Positions 8,040 to 16,896 of a stretch of DNA of 64,000 bases are shown here, piece by piece. Numbering within the stretch: the first letter of the stretch is position 1; each line of letters begins with the position of its first letter. The stretch lies in assembly GCA_963668605.1 (NCBI GenBank), contig OY764903.1:7293660-7357659 (forward strand). Reading direction: 5' to 3'. Made by a program: the position numbers and the translations under genes. Below the pieces are notes generated by a model, which had not been told where the DNA came from, searched no databases, and saw only the letters and a list, made by a program, of their open reading frames with translations. This DNA is from G963668605 sp963668605 (GTDB lineage: Bacteria > Acidobacteriota > Terriglobia > Bryobacterales > Bryobacteraceae).

Positions 8040-10400
8040 TTACATGTGCGCGGTGCGCGCAATAATCTCTTCCTGCATGTCCGGCGTCAGATTGACGAAG
8101 AACTCGCTGAATCCGGCGATGCGTACCACCAGGTCGCGGTACTCCCGCGGATTCTTCTGCGCAGCGCGCAACATATCCGTGTCCACGGCGTTGAGCTGAA
8201 GCTCCTGGCCGCCCTTATGGAAGTAAACGTTGAGCATCGCGCGAACCTTGTCGCGGTTGGGTTTGCCCGCCAGCATCGCGCCCTGAAAACGCAGGTTCAC
8301 CTGATAGCCGCATTGCCAGCTTCGCGGACCGTTCAGCTTGGCGACGGAGTTGAGCACGGCGGTGGGTCCATTCTTCTCGCAGCCCACAGAGGAGGCCACG
8401 GAACTGGCCAGAGGCGTGCCGGCCAACCGGCCGTCCGGCGTGGCCGGAGTCACAGCTCCGCCGCGTACCGCCGAACTGCGCACCACGTGTCCATTGCCGA
8501 ATTTGCTTCCGTCGCGCGGGTCGCGGCAGATCTGCTTCATCGGCTCGTCGCGCAGTCTCTCGACCAGACCGATCAGGTCGTCGACCCGCGGATCGTCGTT
8601 GCCGTGCTTGGGCGCGGCCAGCAGTTTCGCGCGTAGCCGCTCGTAGCCCTTGAAGTTGGCGGCGCAGGCCTTGGCAACATCTTCGAGCGTGGCCTCTTTC
8701 TTGTCGTAAACCACTTCGCGGATCGCCGCCAGTCCGTCGATTGCGTTGGCGAAGAAGATGCCGCCGCACGTCAGGATGTTGTACTTCGTCCCCAGGATCA
8801 TGTCACGGCCGCGCTCGACGCAGCCATCGAAGAAGCAGGACGTCAGCGGCGTCTGGCCCCACTGCATCTGCGCCTTGAGGACTTTCATGTCGGCATCGTA
8901 AGTGGTTTGAATCGACTTGCGCACGTACCCGCCAAAGGCGGCTGTGAACTGCTCAAAGGTCTTCAATTCCGCGGCTGCCGCCGCGGCGCCCTTTCCGTCG
9001 TCGCGATAGCTCTTTCCGGAAGTCAACGCCAGCTCCAGCGACCTTACGTAGTTCGCAGTCGCGCCCGGGTTGAAGTAGAACTGCCCCGGCACGGCCAACT
9101 CGTTGCAGCCGACGGGAACGTAATTGTAAGCGTCCTCGCGCGAGACGCCCAACTCCATCAGCCCCGCTGGAATTACCTTGTCATTCCACATCATCGGGAA
9201 GCAGGTGCCTTGCGCGATCCGCGAGAGGCAGAAATCGAAAAACTCCTGATCGATGCGTGGGTGCCAGCGAATCCAGATCAGCGGCTCCGGCAGCGCCATG
9301 TTGGTGCCGCCTTCGATGAACAGCCAGGAGAGGCGGTTCGTCAGGTCGCGGCCGTCCGGTGTCGAACCGCCCACGCACAGGCCTTGCGTCAGGTGGTGTT
9401 CCGGACCCCAATACGTGTTGTCGTACTGCTTCAGTACGAAGTTTTCGCATAGCCGCAGCGCCGCGGCGTCGTCGATCCGACCGGCCTTCTTGTCGGCCTC
9501 GAAATACGGAAGCAAAAGCTGGTCGATACGATCGGGCGTGCAGGAGTAGCCGTGGCCCTCGATGTGCACGGCCTGATGCACGAACCAGATCAGTTGCAGC
9601 GCCTCGCGGAATGTAGCCGGCGGCTCGGTGGCGATCTTTGCCGCGATGCGCGCCATCTCCTTCTGGTCCGCGCTACGGCCCGCGCCCGTTCCCAGGAACT
9701 CCGCATAGCGCCGGATCCATGCCGAAACGCCGGTCAGTCCATGCTCGGCCGCTTCGAGGAAGGCGAGCTTTTCGGGATCGCTCTCGCCCTTGCGCCGTGC
9801 GCGCACGCGCTGCAAAGCCGCACCCAAACCGCTGTTGAGCAGTTCCTTGTAAGACGGGCTCAGGTGGCCCTGGGAAGAGACGAACTTGTATTCTGTCCCG
9901 CCGGGAAGCTGATCCACCGTTTTCCATGGCGCCTGGCCCAGGATCTCGGTGCGTGCCTGGCCCCACAGATTGCGGTTCATCCAGTACTCGCGGATCTCGG
10001 CCGGAACCTGGCCCTTCAGATAGCCGCGGCGCTTCGGGTTTTCGCCGGTGTAAATGTTGTTCTCGGCGATTCCGATCTCAACCATCACTGGCATGGCGCC
10101 GGGCGTTTCGGAGATCGACCCAGCCAACTGGTCGTTGGGCCGGACATAGAGCGGCACCGTTTCGAAATACTCGCGCAGCGCCATCCCCTTGCGCACGATC
10201 CACGGCTTGGTTTCGTTCTGCTGGAACACGCGTGTGTAGACGCGTGCGCGGTGCAATGCCACCGTTACGGGCGAATCCACGATTGCCAGCCGCAATTCTC
10301 CCACTGCGGGCGCCGACGGTCGAGCCAGACCTGCAAAAACAGGTGCGGACGCCGCCGACGCAAGAAAGGCACGTCGGGAAAGAGGCCCAGTCCAGTTCAT
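8040..10400 (-). CDS. Glycyl radical enzyme 1 with Tat-type signal peptide
   Basis: A 786-residue member of the pyruvate formate-lyase/diol dehydratase superfamily. The C-terminus carries the glycyl-radical motif RIAGFSEFF with Gly763, followed by MQEEIIAR. The active-site Cys is Cys432 in VGCNELAVPG, where most non-PFL members have GCVEP. The conserved domain begins near residue 45 (VALHRARVYTRVF); before it lies a Tat-like signal, LSRRAFLASAASAPVFAGLA (residues 7-26). The start at 10400 has an AGGAG box at proper distance; an earlier in-frame codon has no support. Substrate unknown: the eliminase-type motif with Glu434 after the Cys resembles dehydratases and lyases more than PFL. It lies 118 bases after a TonB receptor and 11 bases before its activase. 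Confidence 0.93.
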   Translation of the reverse strand: MNWTGPLSRRAFLASAASAPVFAGLARPSAPAVGELRLAIVDSPVTVALHRARVYTRVFQQNETKPWIVRKGMALREYFETVPLYVRPNDQLAGSISETPGAMPVMVEIGIAENNIYTGENPKRRGYLKGQVPAEIREYWMNRNLWGQARTEILGQAPWKTVDQLPGGTEYKFVSSQGHLSPSYKELLNSGLGAALQRVRARRKGESDPEKLAFLEAAEHGLTGVSAWIRRYAEFLGTGAGRSADQKEMARIAAKIATEPPATFREALQLIWFVHQAVHIEGHGYSCTPDRIDQLLLPYFEADKKAGRIDDAAALRLCENFVLKQYDNTYWGPEHHLTQGLCVGGSTPDGRDLTNRLSWLFIEGGTNMALPEPLIWIRWHPRIDQEFFDFCLSRIAQGTCFPMMWNDKVIPAGLMELGVSREDAYNYVPVGCNELAVPGQFYFNPGATANYVRSLELALTSGKSYRDDGKGAAAAAAELKTFEQFTAAFGGYVRKSIQTTYDADMKVLKAQMQWGQTPLTSCFFDGCVERGRDMILGTKYNILTCGGIFFANAIDGLAAIREVVYDKKEATLEDVAKACAANFKGYERLRAKLLAAPKHGNDDPRVDDLIGLVERLRDEPMKQICRDPRDGSKFGNGHVVRSSAVRGGAVTPATPDGRLAGTPLASSVASSVGCEKNGPTAVLNSVAKLNGPRSWQCGYQVNLRFQGAMLAGKPNRDKVRAMLNVYFHKGGQELQLNAVDTDMLRAAQKNPREYRDLVVRIAGFSEFFVNLTPDMQEEIIARTAHM

Positions 10401-10518
10401 GAGAGATCTCCTATCTGTCGTTGTACCATGCTTTGCGAACGCAAACAGCGGCAAAATGCCTACGAACTCGGCCGAAACGCCGGGATGCCTGTCTTGCCGC
10501 GGTTTGCGTTCATCGCAA

Positions 10519-13500
10519 CTAATAGATCAGCTTCAGACCGAATTGCACGCGCCGCGCGTAGCCGCGCTGCGCACTGATCGATCCAAAGGTGCTGGCGTAT
10601 GGGTCGGTGGCCGGATCGGCAAACCACGTGTGGTTCAGCGCATTCAGGAACTCCACGCGAACTTGTATCCGGATGCCTTCCCGTATGGCTGTGTTCTTGA
10701 TTAGGGACATGTCCCAGTTGTTGGCGCCGGGTCCGCGCAGTCCGGAAAGACGCAATGGAAATGTGCGGTGATTCCACTGCAACTGATTCGCGGTCGCCCG
10801 TTCAAAGCCGGCGTTTGTGTTGAACCAGCGATCGATGCTGCGTTGCCCGGCAGGAAGTGCGAGGCTTTTCAGATCGCCGTTGAAGATGATGTTGCCGAAG
10901 CCCAGTGCCTGGCCGCTCTGGAGCGCGAAGATGCCTTGATACTGCCAGCCGCTGATGACCGCGCCCGGCACGCCGCGCACGCCCCCTAATAACGCGCGTC
11001 CCCGGCCGAACGGCAGTTCGTAAATAAAACTGGCGCTGATGCGGTGCGGGCGATCCTGATCTGAGATCGTGCGATAGGGTTTGGCGTCGGTTTCGTTCAG
11101 GAATGTAGTGGCCTCCATGAACTTGGAAAAAGTGTAGGAAGCGTTGAGCGTCCAGCCTGCCGAAAAACGCTTCTGGAAACCGGTCTGCACAGAGTGGAAC
11201 CAGCTATAGCCCTCGTTCGTATCCGTGATCACGTCGGCGAACTGCGGGTAGGGCCGCAGCAGGTCGGTACGCGCCATCGATGTCCCCGAGCGGGATGTAT
11301 TCGGCAAGTAACCCAGGAACGGATTCGGGAAGTTTTTGGTGAGAAAATCAATGGTTGCCTGATCGCGTGTGCCGCTGTGGCTGTAATAGGAATCCGGTAG
11401 AGCATTCAGGTTACGGGCGGTCATGATATGGGTTCCGCGGTTGCCGACGTAAGCCGCGTCGAGCACGATGCGATGCGGCAACTCATGTTGGAGCCCGATC
11501 TGCCAGCGCTGCATGTAAGGCGCCAGCGGGTGTTGATTGAAAAATGAGATGCCCTGACCGGCATAGGTCATGGCGCCGTTGGCGGCGCCGAGCGGTTCGC
11601 GGATTCCCGTCGGAAATGGGTCGCTCAGGCGCCCGTCGAAGGTGATCTCGTTGGAAGTGGCAACCAGATTTGTGCGCTCGGTGAATCCGTACGGCTGTAC
11701 ATCGCCGCGCCGCGACCCCAGGAAGCCGAAGAAGACCCCGTAGCCGCCACGCGCCACAGTCTTCGGCGCCACATGCCAAGCGAAGCCGATACGCGGCATA
11801 AAGTTGTTTGTGTCGCGCGCCCAAAGCGCCCGCGAGGCGCCATTGACGCCTGGGAAGGTCAATCCGCCGCGTACCTGGAACTGTGACGCGGGCAGTGTGG
11901 GATCGGGGTTGAGCGCATACGCGGCTCTGACCGCCGCCTCGATCGGCAGCGCGGCAGTCGGGTCGAAAGAACTCACGCTGCGGTTGAAGCGCTCCGTCAG
12001 CGGCCCCTCCAACTCGTAGCGCAAGCCGAAGTTGAGCGACAACCGCGAAGTCAGCTTCCAGTCATCCTGGAAGTACAGCGACCACGCGGTCGACTGCTCG
12101 GCGAAGCTCGAACGGCGCTCTACAAAACCGTTGGTAACGATCCCGAAGAGCATCGAGGCCAGACCCTGGCCGATCGGCGAGGCGGGGCTGTTATCGAACG
12201 GACCCTTGGTGTAATTCGTATTGAAGGTGAATGAGCCGGTAGAGACGGCCGCTTGGTTGTATTGGTTCTTGCGATAGGCGCGGAATTCGCCGCCGATCTT
12301 CATAGCGTGGGAACCGTGTACCTTATCGACTGCAACCGGGAGGCTATACACCTCGTTGGGCAACCACGATACGGCGTTGGCGGTGCTGGTGTAACCGTTG
12401 ATTGCGATGAAGGGAAAACGACGGATCTGTACGGGGATGGCGTCGTTGTACGCTTGCGGGAAGCCGAGCTTTGTAATATCGAAACCGCGGCTGGCAGGCG
12501 AACTGTCGTTGGATTGAACGAAGCGGCTGTAGCCGAGGCGGACATTGATAATCAAGGTTGGGGAGACCGTATAGACCTCGTCGAACGCACCGCCGCGCGC
12601 CAGCGACTGGAAATAGTTTCCGGTCGCCTCGTTGTGGAACCAATCGTTGAAATGGCTGTCTCGCGTATAGATGTTGCCGCGAAAGAAGATCCTCTGCCGC
12701 TCGCTGACATAGTGGTCGACGCGGGCCACGTGCGTGTAGTAGGTGAGCGGCTCCGGTTCGTTGGGCATTGGCAAATTATTGCGGCCGTCAACGGTGCCGG
12801 CCTCGGTCGGCAGTGGGTAGTACTTGAGAATGCCCAGCCCCTGCGCGCTCAGGCGCGATTTGGCAATAATGTTGTTCGGTAACGGGTCGGCTTCGAAGCG
12901 GCCGTTGGCCGCACGCCGCCGCGTAAAGGGGTCGTAGATCTGATACTGCTTACCGACTGCCAGCAGGGCGGAAAAGTCGCCCTCGCGTTGGGCGGCCGTA
13001 GGTACGGTGAGCGTGGAGCCGCGCGGACGGCTCTGATGGATGCCCTCATACCCGTATGTGTAGAACGTGCGGTTGCGGCCGTTGTAAAGTTTCGGGATAT
13101 AGATCGGACCCGTGCCGGAGGCGCCCCAGCGGTTGTAGTCGAATTCGCCGCGAGGCACGCCGGAGCGGTTGGCAAAGAATTGGTTCGCGTTCCACTGTGG
13201 GGCCATCTTGACCCAATGCGCGGTGCCGTGGAATTTGTTTCCGCCCGATTTTAGACTCACGTTGATTGCGCCGCCTTCGGACTGGCCCACGCTGGCATCG
13301 AAGATCGCCGTTTGCACCTTGAACTCGCCGACCACATCGGCGGGCGGCACGTAGGCGGTCACGACGGCGCCCTGAGCCGTGGTGGCCGTGTTCGACACGC
13401 CGTCCAAAGACACTTCGCTGCGGTTGCCGCGTGCGCCGCCCATCGCGTAGTACACGGTCCAGGCAGGTTCGTAGGAGTTGTCCCACTGGGGGTCGCCGAC

Positions 13501-14001
13501 GAAGTTCACCCCAGCGGCGAGTTGCATCAGGTTGAACGGATTGCCGTTTGCGAAGGGCAGATCGGCCACCCGGCGGGAATCGACAACATCCCCGAGCGAA
13601 GCGTTGGCCGTCTCCAGTAGCGGCGTCTCTCCGCTCACCGTGACGCTTTCGGTGACCGCTCCAACTTCCATGACGATGTTGACCTCCAGGCGGTCATCCA
13701 CTCGCAGTTCGATGCCGCTGCGCACGAAGCTCTTGAAGCCGGGGGCGGAGGCGGTAACCGTGTAGCTGCTCGGAAGCAGGTAGAGCGCCTGGTAATTTCC
13801 CTGCTGATTGCTGGTGAGCGGCACGCTGACCTTGGTGGCCTCATTCGTCACCTGAATCGTCACTCCAGCAACGACAGCGCCGCTCGAATCGGTGAGGCGG
13901 CCGAGGATGGTTCCGCGCGCTTCCTGCGCACGGCAAGGCACACCTGCGGCCAGTGTGAGAATTAGGGCTACAACTGCACATCGGATCCGATTGCTCGGCA
14001 T
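10519..14001 (-). CDS. TonB-dependent receptor, acidobacterial type (1)
   Basis: A 1160-residue outer membrane receptor. Order: signal peptide (residues 1-25, VPCRAQ), carboxypeptidase-regulatory-like/CNA-B domain (about 30-110, with GTILGRLTDSSGAVVAGVTI), plug domain (about 115-250) and a large beta-barrel whose repeats carry names such as NFGLRYELEGPL and WQIGLQHELP. The final residues, VQFGLKLIY, end in an aromatic residue as expected for barrel insertion. The ATG at 14001 is preferred over a TTG 15 bases upstream because GGAG lies 9 bases before it. The gene starts 23 bases after a sulfatase and ends 118 bases before GRE 1, so it probably imports the sugar handled by that set. Confidence 0.95.
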   Translation of the reverse strand: MPSNRIRCAVVALILTLAAGVPCRAQEARGTILGRLTDSSGAVVAGVTIQVTNEATKVSVPLTSNQQGNYQALYLLPSSYTVTASAPGFKSFVRSGIELRVDDRLEVNIVMEVGAVTESVTVSGETPLLETANASLGDVVDSRRVADLPFANGNPFNLMQLAAGVNFVGDPQWDNSYEPAWTVYYAMGGARGNRSEVSLDGVSNTATTAQGAVVTAYVPPADVVGEFKVQTAIFDASVGQSEGGAINVSLKSGGNKFHGTAHWVKMAPQWNANQFFANRSGVPRGEFDYNRWGASGTGPIYIPKLYNGRNRTFYTYGYEGIHQSRPRGSTLTVPTAAQREGDFSALLAVGKQYQIYDPFTRRRAANGRFEADPLPNNIIAKSRLSAQGLGILKYYPLPTEAGTVDGRNNLPMPNEPEPLTYYTHVARVDHYVSERQRIFFRGNIYTRDSHFNDWFHNEATGNYFQSLARGGAFDEVYTVSPTLIINVRLGYSRFVQSNDSSPASRGFDITKLGFPQAYNDAIPVQIRRFPFIAINGYTSTANAVSWLPNEVYSLPVAVDKVHGSHAMKIGGEFRAYRKNQYNQAAVSTGSFTFNTNYTKGPFDNSPASPIGQGLASMLFGIVTNGFVERRSSFAEQSTAWSLYFQDDWKLTSRLSLNFGLRYELEGPLTERFNRSVSSFDPTAALPIEAAVRAAYALNPDPTLPASQFQVRGGLTFPGVNGASRALWARDTNNFMPRIGFAWHVAPKTVARGGYGVFFGFLGSRRGDVQPYGFTERTNLVATSNEITFDGRLSDPFPTGIREPLGAANGAMTYAGQGISFFNQHPLAPYMQRWQIGLQHELPHRIVLDAAYVGNRGTHIMTARNLNALPDSYYSHSGTRDQATIDFLTKNFPNPFLGYLPNTSRSGTSMARTDLLRPYPQFADVITDTNEGYSWFHSVQTGFQKRFSAGWTLNASYTFSKFMEATTFLNETDAKPYRTISDQDRPHRISASFIYELPFGRGRALLGGVRGVPGAVISGWQYQGIFALQSGQALGFGNIIFNGDLKSLALPAGQRSIDRWFNTNAGFERATANQLQWNHRTFPLRLSGLRGPGANNWDMSLIKNTAIREGIRIQVRVEFLNALNHTWFADPATDPYASTFGSISAQRGYARRVQFGLKLIY

Positions 14002-14024
14002 AGAACGTTTCTCCAATTTCGTTT

Positions 14025-15494
14025 CTAAAATGACGCTGGCTTGTGCCAGGCGGATAGCGCCGCCCGCAGTGTCTCTACCCGCCCGTTCTGGGCTGGGTCG
14101 AGTGCCAGATTATTCAATTCTTCCGGATCGCTCCGCAGGTCGAACAACTCCGGGAGGTCATCCTTATACAGACAGTATTTCCAGTCCCCGCGGCGGATCA
14201 TGTACTTCGGCTGCTTCGACTTGAGGTCGAACTCGGCGAAGACCGGAGCCTCGCTGCCCACGTCGGGATTGCGGAGCGCCGGAACCAGGCTTGGGCCGTC
14301 CACCGGCGCCTCGAGCCGCACGCCGCACAAGTCCGCCAGCGTGGGTGCGAGTTGCACATGGCTGACCGGGGCTTTGCAGACGCCGCCCCCAGCGGCTACG
14401 CCCGGCGCGCGCACGATCAGCGGCGTCTTCACCGACGATTCATAGAACACGAATTTCTGCCACAGGCTATGTTCGCCTAAGAGCTCGCCGTGGTCCGAGA
14501 CGTACACGACCACAGTGTCCTTGTCGAGACCCGTTTCCGCCAGTGCGCGCAACACCGCGCCGGCGCAATCGTCCATCTGCGCTAGTGAGCCGTAATAGGA
14601 CGCGATCCGCTGCCGCGCCAGGCCTGCGTCCAGCAATTCCGGAGTGAGCGGATTCTCCTGCTGACGCTTGCGAATGTGCTGCGGCACGCGCGCCGGATCC
14701 GTCCGCCCATGCGAGGCCGGCAGTTTCATATCCTCGGCGCGGTACATCGCAGCGAAACGCTCGGCGGGCATGAACGGCTGGTGTGGCTTCAGGAACGACG
14801 TCACCAGAAAGAACGGCTGCTTGCCACCGAAGCGGCGCAGAAACTCCAGCGACTCGCGGGTGACAAAACTCTCGAAGTGATCCTTCTCGGGCAGTTTCGA
14901 GGCTCGCCCGACGTGCGTCATGCCAGCCCGTCCGTCTTTCTCGTATTTGCCGGCCCACGGGTCCCCGCCCTCGCGCCACAAGGAGCCGATCTGCGGATGT
15001 CCGTCGCCTGGGAACGGACGCCCCACCTCGTCGGCGAAGATCCTGGTCTTGGGGCCGAGGTACTGATACCAGTCGTTGAAATCCAGCCGGTAATCGAAGC
15101 CGTGCGCGCGGGCGTCGGCAAAGTGCATCTTGCCGATCGCGCCGGTCTGATAACCCGCCCGGGCAAAGGCGTGCGCCATGCTGCGCGCACTCGCCGGCCA
15201 AGGTATTTCATTGCCCAGTACGCCGTGGTTATGGGCGTATCGTCCGGTCCAGAGCGAGGTGCGGGCCGGACCGCAGACGGGATAGGTGCAGTACGCGTTC
15301 TGGAATCGCACGCCCGAGCTTGCCAGCCCGTCGAGCGCCGGTGTCCGCGCCTGCGGGTGGCCGTCGATCGAAAGCGCCCCGGGTTTGTGCTGGTCCGACA
15401 TCAGGATCAGCACGTTCTTCGGCCTGCCGCTCACGGCGGCGGCCAGCGGACCGCCCACGGTGGAAAGCGCGAAACTCCTGCGTGTCAGTGGCAT
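14025..15494 (-). CDS. Tat-signalled sulfatase, choline-sulfatase-like
   Basis: A 489-residue sulfatase with Tat motif TRRSFALS (residues 4-11) and a short hydrophobic region. The domain shows VLILMSDQHKPG, the CGPAR signature with formylglycine Cys74, the IGKMHF segment and the YVSDHGELLGEHSLWQK segment found in S1_4/S1_9-like and choline-sulfatase-like groups. It would hydrolyse a sulfate ester outside the cytoplasm. The start ATG lies 1 base past the stop of the preceding sulfatase at 15496, and 23 bases separate its stop from the next TonB receptor, so it belongs to the long GRE transcription unit. Confidence 0.93.
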   Translation of the reverse strand: MPLTRRSFALSTVGGPLAAAVSGRPKNVLILMSDQHKPGALSIDGHPQARTPALDGLASSGVRFQNAYCTYPVCGPARTSLWTGRYAHNHGVLGNEIPWPASARSMAHAFARAGYQTGAIGKMHFADARAHGFDYRLDFNDWYQYLGPKTRIFADEVGRPFPGDGHPQIGSLWREGGDPWAGKYEKDGRAGMTHVGRASKLPEKDHFESFVTRESLEFLRRFGGKQPFFLVTSFLKPHQPFMPAERFAAMYRAEDMKLPASHGRTDPARVPQHIRKRQQENPLTPELLDAGLARQRIASYYGSLAQMDDCAGAVLRALAETGLDKDTVVVYVSDHGELLGEHSLWQKFVFYESSVKTPLIVRAPGVAAGGGVCKAPVSHVQLAPTLADLCGVRLEAPVDGPSLVPALRNPDVGSEAPVFAEFDLKSKQPKYMIRRGDWKYCLYKDDLPELFDLRSDPEELNNLALDPAQNGRVETLRAALSAWHKPASF

Positions 15495-15495
15495 T

Positions 15496-16884
15496 TTAGA
15501 ACTCGTAATCCGCAGACACCTGGGCGAAGTCTTTCGGCGCGCGCCAGCCCGGATGCGGCGTCATCGAGCTTTGAATTTCGCACTTGGGGTGCAGCGCCCG
15601 CCACTCGTCGATTTTCGCGCCGAGGCGCCGGGCAAGATCCGGCTCTTGCGCTGCGCGGTCGGTCTTCTCGTTGGGATCCGTCTCCACGTTGAACAGCATG
15701 TCCGGCGCGGAGACGGCCTCGCCGCGAATCTGGCGTATCAGTTTCCAGGGGCCGTCGCGCAGCGCGTACTGGTAGTCCGGGGTTTCGTTGCGTTTCACGG
15801 CGAAGAATAGATTGCTTCGCGGCTCCGTCCCCCCGCCCGTGATGCGGGGCCACAGATTAATGCCGTCCAGTGGTTTGCTGGAGGAGGGTTGCGCACCAAC
15901 TGCGGCGGTCAGCGTCGGCAGCAGGTCGAGCACGGTCGCCACTTGGGGGAACTCTCCTCCTGCGGGAAGTTTTCCCGGCCAGCGCATTGCAGCCGGAACC
16001 CGGATGCCACCTTCGAAAACCGTTCCCTTACCCGCGCGAAGCGGTTGGTTGTTTCCGCCCGCGCCGGGCGCTCCACCGTTGTCGCTGAGGAACATCACCA
16101 GCGTGTCCTTTTCCATGCCCGCCGCAGCCAGAGTTTTCAGGATTCTCCCTATGGCCGTGTCCATCGACTCCGTCATCGCGGCGTACGTACGGCGGTTCTT
16201 ATTTGCGATATGCGCGTACTTTTCGAACAATTCCGGCGGCGCCTTCAGCGGCGTATGCACGGATCCAAAAGCGACATAGAGGAACAGGGGCTTCGATTTG
16301 TCGCGCCCTTTGATCACCCGCTCGGCCTCGCGGCCAAGCAGGTCGGTCGAGTAACCCTCTTCGCGGATGCTCTTCCCATTCCGCTGCCAGTCCAGCCCGC
16401 CGGCATGAGTGTGCTCGTAATAGTCGGTATCGGCGTTGACGAAGCCATAGAACTCGTCGAAGCCCCTGCGATGCGGCAGCATCGTCCGATGCGCGTGGCC
16501 CAGATGCCACTTGCCCGCCATAGCGGTCTGATAGCCGAGCGAATGAAACGTCTCCGCCATGGTGCGTTCGTCCTGCGGCAAGCCGTAGTGCGACCACGGA
16601 CGAATCACCGAATAGATCAACCCGAAGCGCGCCGGCGAGCGGCCGGTCATGATGCCGGCCCGTGTCGGACTGCAAAACGGGTAGGAGTACATATGCGTGA
16701 ACTGGACTCCCTGGCGGGCGATGCTGTCGATGTTCGGTGTAGGTATTTCGCTGCCGTGATACCCGACGTCATTCCAACCGAGGTCGTCGGCCAGTATCAG
16801 AACTACATTCGGTCGCGAGTCCGCAGGCAAGGCTGTAGCAAGCGGCGCCCCTATGGCTCCGCCTATAAGACTCCGTCTCGTCAT
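15496..16884 (-). CDS. Tat-signalled sulfatase, arylsulfatase B-like
   Basis: A 462-residue sulfatase. Tat motif TRRSLIGG is at residues 2-9, directly at the N-terminus. Sulfatase features are VLILADDLGWNDVGYHG, the signature CSPTR with formylglycine Cys71, AGKWHLGH and MFLSDNGGAPG. The long DDLGWNDVGYHGSEIPTPNID start is typical of arylsulfatase B/N-acetylgalactosamine-4-sulfatase-like proteins (S1_19/S1_20 style). It starts 12 bases after the stop of GRE 2 and is followed after a single base by the next sulfatase. Substrate inferred only from family style. Confidence 0.93.
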   Translation of the reverse strand: MTRRSLIGGAIGAPLATALPADSRPNVVLILADDLGWNDVGYHGSEIPTPNIDSIARQGVQFTHMYSYPFCSPTRAGIMTGRSPARFGLIYSVIRPWSHYGLPQDERTMAETFHSLGYQTAMAGKWHLGHAHRTMLPHRRGFDEFYGFVNADTDYYEHTHAGGLDWQRNGKSIREEGYSTDLLGREAERVIKGRDKSKPLFLYVAFGSVHTPLKAPPELFEKYAHIANKNRRTYAAMTESMDTAIGRILKTLAAAGMEKDTLVMFLSDNGGAPGAGGNNQPLRAGKGTVFEGGIRVPAAMRWPGKLPAGGEFPQVATVLDLLPTLTAAVGAQPSSSKPLDGINLWPRITGGGTEPRSNLFFAVKRNETPDYQYALRDGPWKLIRQIRGEAVSAPDMLFNVETDPNEKTDRAAQEPDLARRLGAKIDEWRALHPKCEIQSSMTPHPGWRAPKDFAQVSADYEF

Positions 16885-16896
16885 CCAAATCCCTTC

